A stretch of 64,000 nt of DNA from Candidatus Chlorohelix allophototropha (GTDB taxonomy: Bacteria; Chloroflexota; Chloroflexia; Chloroheliales; Chloroheliaceae), in NCBI RefSeq assembly GCF_030389965.1, contig NZ_CP128399.1, positions 2,470,934 to 2,534,933 on the forward strand. The letters are read 5' to 3'. A program made the translations under genes and the position numbers. Shown in pieces: positions 17,552 through 25,629 of the stretch. The notes beneath the pieces were generated by a model, which saw only the letters and a program-made list of their open reading frames with translations, searched no databases and was not told the DNA's origin. Each line of letters starts with the position of its first letter. Positions within the stretch are counted from its first letter, which is position 1.

Positions 17552-18559
17552 TTATTTCTTCTTAGCGCGACGTTTTTCCCCGCGTTTGGAAAGGCCGCGT
17601 GGCTTTTCACTACCATCGGCAGCTTTATCCTCGCCTTCCGAGGAATTGCTGCTACCAGCATCTGCGCTCGCATTCGAAGTAGCTACAACTGGGGTTGCTA
17701 CCTTCTTGGGCTTATTCTTCAACTGCAAAGCTTCCCATTCAGCACGTACCTTGGGGAATTTTCGCGACATATAAATAGCCCCGCGAACTATCAGGAAAAG
17801 GAAGTAAATCGCAATCGCATACAAGAACACACGCGCGTTGAAGGGCTGTAATACCGCAATACGGCACAAGAAAAATACAAAGGCGAGGCTAGTTATTATC
17901 GCCAGATTTTTGCTTGCCTGCGATACAACGGTAAAAACCAGGCGGTTTTTACTAAAAAATTGGTAACGACCATAGAAATAAAAGAAGTTAGCTACAATTG
18001 TACCCAGCAAAGCAATAAAGAAGTAAATGGTACCCAGTGGTGGGTAATTATACCCCTTCCAATCGCTGGTAAAAGCAGAACTTGGGGTGGTAAAGAGGTA
18101 GCCTAAATCAAAAACGCTTTTTCCCTGTGGGAGAATAAAGAATTGGGAAGAACCTGCCCCAACCGAACTATCTGCCTCGGAAACAACCGTATAAGTAACC
18201 GTATAGCGGTCAGAGCCGAGTTCTTGCCGTGTGGGCAAATCCGCAAACATCTCAGTAGGGTTATCAGGGTTAACTTTAGGGTTGATTATTACATCTTTAT
18301 CAACGCCATCTTCGCGTTTAATACTAAAAGTGCTGGTATCCGCCTTCAACTTCTCATTAAAAGTAAGCGTTACCCTTACCGGTAAATTATTATACTCAAG
18401 GTAAGTATTAGCTTCAGGCGAGGTCTTGATTAGTTTTGGTTCCGCCCTGGCAGCAGGCATCATAACAAAAACAAAAAAACATACTCCCAGCAGCGCCGCC
18501 ACCAGAAGTATTAGCTTGGGTTGTTTCTTTACAGAATCTGCCAAAAGTCTAGTAGCCAT
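17552..18559 (-). CDS. CopC-like Ig-fold domain membrane protein
   Basis: The 335-residue protein has an N-terminal membrane segment (about 15-38). A CopC-like beta-sandwich follows (about 40-160, PKLIKTSPEANTYLEYNN to TVVSEADSSVGAGSSQFFI). Next come roughly three transmembrane helices (175-275) and a polar, low-complexity tail ending in KRGEKRRAKKK. Copper-binding CopC proteins begin the mature chain with a His ligand; here that position is AEPK, so copper binding is doubtful. ATG at 18559 has AGGAGA upstream and is preferred over the in-frame start at 18616. Confidence 0.65.
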   Translation of the reverse strand: MATRLLADSVKKQPKLILLVAALLGVCFFVFVMMPAARAEPKLIKTSPEANTYLEYNNLPVRVTLTFNEKLKADTSTFSIKREDGVDKDVIINPKVNPDNPTEMFADLPTRQELGSDRYTVTYTVVSEADSSVGAGSSQFFILPQGKSVFDLGYLFTTPSSAFTSDWKGYNYPPLGTIYFFIALLGTIVANFFYFYGRYQFFSKNRLVFTVVSQASKNLAIITSLAFVFFLCRIAVLQPFNARVFLYAIAIYFLFLIVRGAIYMSRKFPKVRAEWEALQLKNKPKKVATPVVATSNASADAGSSNSSEGEDKAADGSEKPRGLSKRGEKRRAKKK

Positions 18560-18646
18560 TAATTTCTCCTGAAAAATTATCCACCGGATTATAGCAGCTT
18601 TCCCCTGCCCATGCAACCGGATTTTAAGCCTGCGGGTTCAAAGGGT

Positions 18647-18674
18647 AAAAAAAACCCGGTAGTTAGCCGGGGTT
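18647..18674 (-). terminator. Rho-independent terminator of the TPR gene
   Basis: CCCGG (18655-18659) pairs with CCGGG (18667-18671), extended by flanking A:T pairs. On the minus strand eight T residues follow. Confidence 0.75.
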
Positions 18675-18701
18675 TCCATTAAATATTTTTAGAAACCATG
18701 C

Positions 18702-19253
18702 CTAATCCATAAAACGATTATTATACTCCGTATTTAAATGGTCAAGGGCTTGTTTTAGTTGCTTTTTGTCAATATAGCCAAAAGAAACCAAAATATCTCC
18801 CAATCTCTCCTTGTGACCATGCTCTCGGAGGTAGTTTTGATAGTGCAATGCTGCCTTAAGCTGGACTTCAGACAACCAATTTTTCTCTAAACAATATTGA
18901 CCCAAACGCGGGATTGTGGAATTTGGATCCGGCTCATTGCGCCATTGGCGAACCAAGCGTGAACCGCTTAACAAGTTATCCAACTCATCACACCGCTTTT
19001 GAGCCATTTCGTAATAAGTTCGAGCAACCTCATGGTGTGGATTGTTCTGTAAAACAGCCAAAAGATAATTCCGAGCGTCAAATGGGTCGTTCGTTAGAGT
19101 AGCACACCACAATAAGGCTGTTTCATTAAATTCATCCAAAACAAGAGCTTGCTTGAAATAAGAAAAAGCTACCTGTTTATTGCCGTTTCGAGCCTCGTTG
19201 ACTCCCGCTACTAATAATTCGCGAATTTTTGTAGAATTTGCCATAGCATGCAT
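18702..19253 (-). CDS. TPR protein with GspE/MshE N-terminal-like domain
   Basis: The 183-residue protein starts with helical TPR-like repeats (about 8-90, with NGNKQVAFSYFKQALVLDE). It ends with RLGDILVSFGYIDKKQLKQAL (split motif near 150-171), typical of the small domain at the N-terminus of type II secretion/type IV pilus ATPases, which also occurs in c-di-GMP-linked proteins. A half copy, RLGQYCLEKNWLSEVQLKAAL, precedes it, so this domain may be duplicated. There is no ATPase part. The ATG at 19253 has GAGGGGGA 10 bases upstream; ATG 19244 is an alternative. Confidence 0.65.
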   Translation of the reverse strand: MHAMANSTKIRELLVAGVNEARNGNKQVAFSYFKQALVLDEFNETALLWCATLTNDPFDARNYLLAVLQNNPHHEVARTYYEMAQKRCDELDNLLSGSRLVRQWRNEPDPNSTIPRLGQYCLEKNWLSEVQLKAALHYQNYLREHGHKERLGDILVSFGYIDKKQLKQALDHLNTEYNNRFMD

Positions 19254-19390
19254 AACACCCTTTTCCCCCTCTATGTCACAATAAATTGCTATCTGGTTAT
19301 ACCTTTTAATTAAGTCATTATTAAATAAAGAGGGTTACTTAACGCTAAAAAATACATGAAATGACGATTAAGATGTATTAATCCGATTAA

Positions 19391-20812
19391 TTAGTCTATA
19401 CCGAAACTAGCCCATTTTTCGTCAATTAATTTAACCAGTTTATGAGGTAACTCAGAAGCAGATAAATACTGGTTTGGTTCAACTTCCCCCGGTAATTTGT
19501 TCGTACTATCGATACCAATTTTACTACCCATTCCGGGTAAACGCGAGAGTCTATCCGTTGTTGGCAAAAGCCCGTTTACTAGAATAAGGTCTCTAGAAAG
19601 ATCAACACGGTTGCAAACACGCCACGCCACAGTCGCATAATCGTGCAAATTACAATCTGTATCAACAACAATAATGTATTTTAATTCGCGTAAGCGAGTC
19701 ATCCCCCACAGTGCATACATAACCTTTTGCGCTTGCCCCGGATAACTTTTTTGGATCGAAACCAACGCTATACCGTTTCGAGCATTACCCGGCGCTAGGT
19801 TAAGATCTACGATTTCGGGTGCAACTACCTTTACAAAGGGCAATAACATTCTTTCAGTCACCCGAATCAGTTGGGCTTCTTCTTGCGGAGGTTGCCCCGA
19901 TATTATATCTACCCACAAAGGATTACGCCGATGTGAAATAGCCGAAAGTTGAAAGCCTATCGCCCCTTTAAGCTGATGATAATAACCGCTTGAAAGCGCC
20001 ACAGTCTCTGTCTGATTTGCTGAATGAGGTTCAAGAATCCCTTCCAGTACAAACTCTGCGCCTGAAGGTATATCTAATCCAACCTTTAAACCTTTAACAG
20101 TTTCGTAGCGAACGCGCCGCATAAAACCCGCCAATGCCAAGCCATCGACTTCAAGGGGTAAAGCCGCGTGCGCAACCGCCAATAACGAAGGGTCTTCTCC
20201 GATAATAATTGCCGCTTCGGTTGGTTTTGTAATCGCCAAATCGCCCGTAGGCTCAACCAGCAAGGCTTGCCGATTAGCTTGAATTAGCAACCCCGTAGAT
20301 GCCATTTTTTGCTTGCCAGAGGTGGGGTCGATGTAAAGCAAACTAGCACGTCGGAGCGATACACCGGAGTCCGAGGCATTCCAGCGTAAAAACGGCAACT
20401 GGCTAAAGGAGGGGTTATGAACCTCGCTGACTTCTTGGCAAACAGCCGACTTGATTTGTCGGGGACTATATTTATCAAGCTCTGCACTTTCTCCAAAGAG
20501 AAACTGACGTATTCCCAAGCCCTGCGACAAACTGGGTTTAAATAACTCGACGACTCGCTCTGTTAGCTGACTTAACTTACCGACACTAAAAGCCCAAGTG
20601 AGGCGCTCAGCCGAACCGTAAGAGTTAAGCATTATCGGAAATTCACTTCCGCTGATTTTCTCAAATAAAAGTGCGGGACCACCTTCAGGCAAACGGCAAG
20701 CCCTTTGAGCGATTGCGGCAATCTCCAGTTCACCGCTAACCGATACACCTATCCTACGCAACAAACCGCGTTTTTCTAAAAAAGTTGCATATTCTTGGAA
20801 ACCGTTGTACAA
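19391..20812 (-). CDS. UbiD-family (prenylated-FMN) decarboxylase
   Basis: The 473-residue protein matches the UbiD family of reversible decarboxylases that use prenylated FMN. Visible elements are the N-terminal EYATFLEKRGLLRRI, the central WVDIISGQPPQEEAQLIRV, and the C-terminal VDTDCNLHDYATVAWRVCNR, which holds the acidic residues of the active site. The start is TTG at 20812, one base after the stop of the P1 peptidase gene, with GAGGAG inside the end of that gene. The likely substrate could be an aromatic acid or a menaquinone intermediate; this is not decidable. No UbiX-like prenyltransferase is adjacent. Confidence 0.8.
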   Translation of the reverse strand: MYNGFQEYATFLEKRGLLRRIGVSVSGELEIAAIAQRACRLPEGGPALLFEKISGSEFPIMLNSYGSAERLTWAFSVGKLSQLTERVVELFKPSLSQGLGIRQFLFGESAELDKYSPRQIKSAVCQEVSEVHNPSFSQLPFLRWNASDSGVSLRRASLLYIDPTSGKQKMASTGLLIQANRQALLVEPTGDLAITKPTEAAIIIGEDPSLLAVAHAALPLEVDGLALAGFMRRVRYETVKGLKVGLDIPSGAEFVLEGILEPHSANQTETVALSSGYYHQLKGAIGFQLSAISHRRNPLWVDIISGQPPQEEAQLIRVTERMLLPFVKVVAPEIVDLNLAPGNARNGIALVSIQKSYPGQAQKVMYALWGMTRLRELKYIIVVDTDCNLHDYATVAWRVCNRVDLSRDLILVNGLLPTTDRLSRLPGMGSKIGIDSTNKLPGEVEPNQYLSASELPHKLVKLIDEKWASFGID

Positions 20813-20813
20813 G

Positions 20814-21812
20814 CTATTCTCCTCGGTTAGGCTTAGTAGCAGCGGGTAAACCACCAGCCGGGTGTGCTTCCAATACGCTCCGCTCTATGGCTTCCACCAA
20901 CACTTCGGTAGCAATTGCCCCCAGACAACTCAGCCCAAAGGGGTCAATAACCTTTTCACTTTCAGGAGCAATTGAGAGGGCAAACACGGCATCGCCATCG
21001 AACATAGTATGAGCAGGTCGTATAGCTCGGCTTATGGCATCCTGAGCCATCTGTGCCAGTTTACGGGCGGCTGCCTTGTTCAAAGGTGCATCTGTTGCAA
21101 CAACCGCCAGCGTGGTATTGACACCCGCTTCAGGTTGCAGCGAAAAAGAGGTTTCTAGCCTGAGTTGCCGCATTGTATCCAACAATTCTCCACTGCTATG
21201 GTCGCACAAACCGCCAATCATTTTATTCTGGCTGTAAACATCACCGAAAGCGTTTGTAACTACCAACGCGCCTACAGTATAAACGCGCAATTCTGGTTGT
21301 TTTAGCCATACTTTGGAAGAAGCTGTGCCAACCCCGCTTTTCATCGAATGTGCTACACCCATTAATTTACCGACTGACGCCCCGGTTCCAACCCCATGAT
21401 TCCCTTCCAGCACTTCAGTTCCTGCTAGGGTACAAGCAATATAACCCATTTGTTCATCGGGATAATGCTCGGCAGAGCCTAGCCCCTTGTCATAAATTAC
21501 CGCTGCCGGGACTATCGGCACAATGCCATGCGAGGTTTTGAAACCGTAGCTATGCTCACTTAACCACGACATCACTCCAGAAACCGCCGCCAAGCCAAAA
21601 GCGCTACCCCCACACAAAGCGATAGCATGTACCGCTTGTACCAAATTTGAAGGGTCTAGCAATTCGGTCTCGCGAGTACCGGGTGCACTACCTCTTACAT
21701 CCACACCACCCACCGCCCCCTGTGGGCATAAAATTATTGTACAACCCGTAAGCGCTACTAAATCCTGTGTCTGCCCTACTTTGATACCGGGCACATCAGT
21801 TATTGAACCCAT
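20814..21812 (-). CDS. P1 family peptidase (DmpA/NylC-like N-terminal nucleophile hydrolase)
   Basis: The 332-residue protein belongs to the self-cleaving P1/S58 group (DmpA, BapA, NylC). The autocleavage site is the Asn232-Thr233 bond in GVNTTLAVVATDA; the new N-terminal Thr would be the nucleophile. GVDVRGSAPGTRETELL, HAIALCGGSAFGL and GTGASVGKLMG are the other family hallmarks. Known members release N-terminal amino acids or open amide rings. It is third in a four-gene operon and its end carries the ribosome binding site for ubiD. Confidence 0.85.
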   Translation of the reverse strand: MGSITDVPGIKVGQTQDLVALTGCTIILCPQGAVGGVDVRGSAPGTRETELLDPSNLVQAVHAIALCGGSAFGLAAVSGVMSWLSEHSYGFKTSHGIVPIVPAAVIYDKGLGSAEHYPDEQMGYIACTLAGTEVLEGNHGVGTGASVGKLMGVAHSMKSGVGTASSKVWLKQPELRVYTVGALVVTNAFGDVYSQNKMIGGLCDHSSGELLDTMRQLRLETSFSLQPEAGVNTTLAVVATDAPLNKAAARKLAQMAQDAISRAIRPAHTMFDGDAVFALSIAPESEKVIDPFGLSCLGAIATEVLVEAIERSVLEAHPAGGLPAATKPNRGE

Positions 21813-21842
21813 TAATTGATTCTTTCCAATGTAATTATAAAT

Positions 21843-22718
21843 CTATACTAGCCCTAGATTTGTAATAATTGCCAAAACTACCAGTACAGCAACAAGCAAA
21901 GATACTGAAACGATTATCACTGAAATCCCGAATATCTCAGTTAAAAAGAAAAATACCAAAGGTATCAACACCAGCATACCCACCAGCGCCAGACCAGTCC
22001 AGCGTTTGTGCCTACGCCACTTGCGCGCGTTTGGTGAAATGCTTTTCTGAAGATTCTGTTTGGCATGCCAGTAAAGTTTTACCCCTTTTTCACGCTCTTT
22101 TTCGCTTGGAGCGAGGTGCTTCAGAAATATTGAACGCGCTTGTTCGATTTGGTTTTTCTCAATCGTATACTGGGGGTTAAAGAAAATTTCTAGAGCTTCA
22201 ACCGCTTCTTGCCAATTTCCTTGCTTTGCCATTTTCACGCCATACCAGTAACGCGCCGTATAATTAGCGATTATTTCTTTCATAGCGATATGCTGGTCTG
22301 CCTGACAAGCGGTGCAAAAATATTCCAGCACGTACAAAGGGCGTTGACAATTCAAACAGGGTTGGGTCAAGGCTTTGCCACAGAATCGACAAGCCAGAGA
22401 CTCAACGCCATAAGCCCGATTAATAGTCTCACAATATGGACAATAAAGGTTCGGATAGGATAAGGGTTCGAGCAATTCCGTAAAAATTCGAGTGCCGTTT
22501 ACCCCTTTACCCCACTCAAAGTCAGTTGGTTTACTTTCTCCAGGAGGGTATAAAGCGGAATTATTCGCAGTAGTTCTTCTTACCAACCGTAAAAGACTCT
22601 TGCAGGAGTTGCAACGCGCTATCTGAAGTTCCGCAAGGTATTGCTCAGCTTCAAGCATAGTGCCGCAGGAAGTGCATACCGGAACTGTTTTATCATTTTC
22701 ACGGATAAGCTGGGTCAT
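21843..22718 (-). CDS. Zinc-ribbon membrane protein of unknown function
   Basis: The 291-residue protein has paired CxxC knuckles: CTSC/CNSC near 15-43, then CPYC, CRFC, CLNC and CTAC between about 93 and 140, as in double zinc ribbons. A helical middle region has NWQEAVEALEIFFNPQY, TPR-like. Two C-terminal transmembrane helices close the chain. ATG 22718 follows GGAGGGG and is preferred over an in-frame start at 22793. It lies 34 bases after the nuclease-like gene and 30 bases before the P1 peptidase gene, so it is co-transcribed. Function unknown. Confidence 0.55.
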   Translation of the reverse strand: MTQLIRENDKTVPVCTSCGTMLEAEQYLAELQIARCNSCKSLLRLVRRTTANNSALYPPGESKPTDFEWGKGVNGTRIFTELLEPLSYPNLYCPYCETINRAYGVESLACRFCGKALTQPCLNCQRPLYVLEYFCTACQADQHIAMKEIIANYTARYWYGVKMAKQGNWQEAVEALEIFFNPQYTIEKNQIEQARSIFLKHLAPSEKEREKGVKLYWHAKQNLQKSISPNARKWRRHKRWTGLALVGMLVLIPLVFFFLTEIFGISVIIVSVSLLVAVLVVLAIITNLGLV

Positions 22719-22752
22719 AAGCCTTAGCCCCTCCCACACAAAATTACCTGAG

Positions 22753-24234
22753 CTAGAGTAACTGCAGTAGTGAGCCGCGCAAGCTTTCTGCAAAGCTAAG
22801 TGGGTCGTCCTTTATAGGAGGGCGCAGCGGTAATTCCAGAAAGTGCTGGACATTTCCATCCGCAATTAATCTAGCTTCCCCTTTGCCCGGATATATTATA
22901 CCCCCTGCAGCCACCGCAAAATCATTCATATATGCCAGCATCTTATATACGTCTTCAGGGCTAGCAAACGTTTCACCTTTGCGGGTTTCTTGTAAGGCAT
23001 ATTTCATATCCAGTAATACACGCTTACCTGTTTTAATAACTTCAAGCTGCAAATCGGGACGCGCCGTGCCACTTCTTTTTGCCGAGTACCAACCCCCTTG
23101 AATCCCCCGATTGTACAATAAGCGATATTCTGCATTGGCAAAATGATATCCTCCTTTATTGCCATCTTCCCAGTATTCCAACCCCAATGCCAGCGCCACC
23201 TCGCAAGCACACCACAATTCATAAACCTTGCTGGTAGGCTGCAAACCACAGCGCGCCAGTTCTGACTCATCTTCGGGGAGTCGCACGTAATTTGAACAAT
23301 AACGTTGCCATAATTCTAGCAAAGCTAAATAAGCCGGATTCCGCGCATTGCGGCACATTTCCGCCAATAATGGCGCAAAATCATCCGAGGCTGGTTCAAA
23401 ACCGGGCAAATAATGGGGTAGCATTCCAAGATAGGGATTATCAGGAAATAAGCGGTGGTGGTTAGCGCTTTCTATTAAAGCGGGTAAGACCCTTTTTAGC
23501 CCGATAGAGGCATACGTGCCCAATTCCACTAGCCTTGAAAGGTTTTGGATTTGCGTAGCAAGCTCAAAATGAAAATAAATCAGCAGCATGTTCGGTAAAG
23601 TGGCAAAGGATTTGGGGGCGTTCGACCACTCGTGGCGCAAACCCACCGATTCAGGGCGATTGAGCCATTGCTGCAAGGTTGCTCCCCAACGTACCGCTCC
23701 TTTTATCATCCCATAACCTGAATCGTGCCGTTCGGGAGTCATATAATCCAGTTTTTCCAACAAGAGCGGGCTAAGCGCTTGCAAACGTTCGCTGAAGTAG
23801 CGCAATTTCTCGGCGGTGTAATCTGCGCTGAAAAAATCAAAGGGAGGAGTATTTTGCTCGGCATATTCCAACCTAAATCCATTAGGAGCATCTAACCTTG
23901 CTAACAGTTGGGGCAATCTTTCAGTTTTTATGTAAAGTAACTCATCAACGCTGAGTTTTTCTGGTTGAACGGTTATTTTAAGGCGCGTTTCCGGTTCGGT
24001 GGAGAAAACACAAAATTCCAGTTCTCCGGCATAATCCTCCACGCCCCACTCGAAAGCGAAAGTCGCACCCGGCGCAAGCCTAATATTGTCACGCAAAACA
24101 CGCCGAGCAAGTAGCACCGACAGGTTTTCTACAGGGGCAGCGCCGGAGTTATGAAGGCGCAATTCTAACCTTGCATATTCCGGGACAACCAGTGCAATCT
24201 TTTTTTGATAGTAAGCTTCTAGTAAAATTGTCAT
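22753..24234 (-). CDS. DUF2357-like PD-(D/E)XK nuclease, McrC-related
   Basis: The 493-residue protein has an N-terminal beta-rich region (1-95), a helical centre, and a C-terminal nuclease-like core. The putative site is Glu339 (helix KVYELWC), Asp394 in ARPDL, and Asp409-x-Lys411 in VLLDMKY, followed by VYKMLAYM (428-436), the order expected for PD-(D/E)XK enzymes. The arrangement resembles DUF2357 proteins linked to McrBC/LlaJI-type restriction. The usual AAA+ GTPase partner is absent on both sides. It heads an operon with a zinc-ribbon protein, P1 peptidase and UbiD. Confidence 0.6.
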   Translation of the reverse strand: MTILLEAYYQKKIALVVPEYARLELRLHNSGAAPVENLSVLLARRVLRDNIRLAPGATFAFEWGVEDYAGELEFCVFSTEPETRLKITVQPEKLSVDELLYIKTERLPQLLARLDAPNGFRLEYAEQNTPPFDFFSADYTAEKLRYFSERLQALSPLLLEKLDYMTPERHDSGYGMIKGAVRWGATLQQWLNRPESVGLRHEWSNAPKSFATLPNMLLIYFHFELATQIQNLSRLVELGTYASIGLKRVLPALIESANHHRLFPDNPYLGMLPHYLPGFEPASDDFAPLLAEMCRNARNPAYLALLELWQRYCSNYVRLPEDESELARCGLQPTSKVYELWCACEVALALGLEYWEDGNKGGYHFANAEYRLLYNRGIQGGWYSAKRSGTARPDLQLEVIKTGKRVLLDMKYALQETRKGETFASPEDVYKMLAYMNDFAVAAGGIIYPGKGEARLIADGNVQHFLELPLRPPIKDDPLSFAESLRGSLLQLL

Positions 24235-24356
24235 TAGCGGTTCTTTTCAGGCTATTAACAAAGCAGACCCTTCACGTTATGGCGCGAAAGGTCTGGAGTT
24301 CACTTGATGGTATAGCCGGACACTATATTCCAGCAAACAGTACCTAGCATTATCTT

Positions 24357-25436
24357 CTATTTATTGCGGGTGGGAGTTACTTCTATCGCATCTGGCTGCA
24401 AAAGGTCTTGGTGAGCAAAGTGTTTTTTCTCATCTTCAAGCAATTTACGCTCTCTTTCGGCTTCTTTCAGGGAAAGATGCTCTTTCAGCCAATAGTATAG
24501 ACCTAGCAGAGTCACGGGGAAATAGAGCGCCGCGTGCAATAAAATTACGTAGCTGGCTGCCAGATTGGCAGGAATTAAGAAAATACCAACTAAAACCTGT
24601 TTCGCAGCAAAATCAAAAGGTCCAAAATAGCCGGGGGTGGAAGGAACTAGCGTAAACAGATTTGCCACTGCCAGCGTTAGAATTATAGCCGTAAAACTGA
24701 GGCTCAGTTCTGAGAAAGTCAGCGCCACAAACCAGTACATCGCCCCTTCACAAGCCCAAGCCAAGATTGACAGAGCAAAAACCGCCAGTAAATCGCGCCA
24801 TTGCCGCAAAACCTGCAAACCATCGATAAAACGGTCGGCTAGACCTTCAAGTTTGGGGCGGATTTTGCCGGGCAGTAATTTCAAAACGAATCGCTCCACT
24901 GCCAGAAGCAAGCGGCGATTACTGGCTAAAAACAGAAACACCACGATGCCGAGCAGAAAAACTGCTCCAGCGACTCGTTCGATCCCGGCAATATCGCCAG
25001 TCAAGTTCACTGAGAACGAAGCAATCGCGATAAACAGCAACATGGTGATTCCATCCATGATACGCTCTACCACGATTGTCGCCAACGAGCGTGTTTTACT
25101 CAGATGCTCACGGCGATCCAGTATATAGGCGCGTACCACTTCGCCCATCCGCACCGGTAAGACGTTGTTAGCCATATAGCCAACCACTACCACCGGATAT
25201 AAGCGACTGACCGGAATACTTTGCAGCGGTTTTAGCAGATAATGCCACCGGATTGCGCGTACGAACACGCCAAGAAAATACACTAAAAGAGCCGGTATAA
25301 GCCACCAATAATTGGCTTTGCCTAACGCATCGCCTATCTTATCTAATTCCTGTCCCCGAAAAGTGAGATACAAGAATCCTACGCCGACCAGTAGACCAAA
25401 CCAGAACTTCAGCTTATCTTTTTGAAACAAACCCAT
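24357..25436 (-). CDS. Flippase-like/lysylphosphatidylglycerol synthase TM domain protein (UPF0104 family)
   Basis: The 359-residue protein has about eight transmembrane helices. Motifs RAIRWHYLLKPL, NNVLPVRMGEVVRAYIL and LVPSTPGYFGPFDF are diagnostic of the YbhN/AglD/MprF-TM family (lysylphosphatidylglycerol synthase TM region). Family members are proposed to move or modify lipid-linked substrates. It lies downstream of the GT39 gene in a lipid/glycan cluster, with 193 bases between them. A charged tail (KEHLSLKEAERERKLLEDEKKH) is cytoplasmic and may be a coiled coil. Confidence 0.8.
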   Translation of the reverse strand: MGLFQKDKLKFWFGLLVGVGFLYLTFRGQELDKIGDALGKANYWWLIPALLVYFLGVFVRAIRWHYLLKPLQSIPVSRLYPVVVVGYMANNVLPVRMGEVVRAYILDRREHLSKTRSLATIVVERIMDGITMLLFIAIASFSVNLTGDIAGIERVAGAVFLLGIVVFLFLASNRRLLLAVERFVLKLLPGKIRPKLEGLADRFIDGLQVLRQWRDLLAVFALSILAWACEGAMYWFVALTFSELSLSFTAIILTLAVANLFTLVPSTPGYFGPFDFAAKQVLVGIFLIPANLAASYVILLHAALYFPVTLLGLYYWLKEHLSLKEAERERKLLEDEKKHFAHQDLLQPDAIEVTPTRNK

Positions 25437-25629
25437 CCTGAAACTCTACATCCTTTTTGCGCCAGTGCCGCAGTGATTTTTTATGACCGCTAAAACTATA
25501 AACACCACAAAGGGAGTTTTGGTTGCGCCGGGTAACTGTATTTCGGTAAATTTCTGGAGTAAGCAGTTCTCCCTTGCGCGCATTATACCTTAACATCTGA
25601 AATTTCTCACGTCACACTATTTGCGCCTT

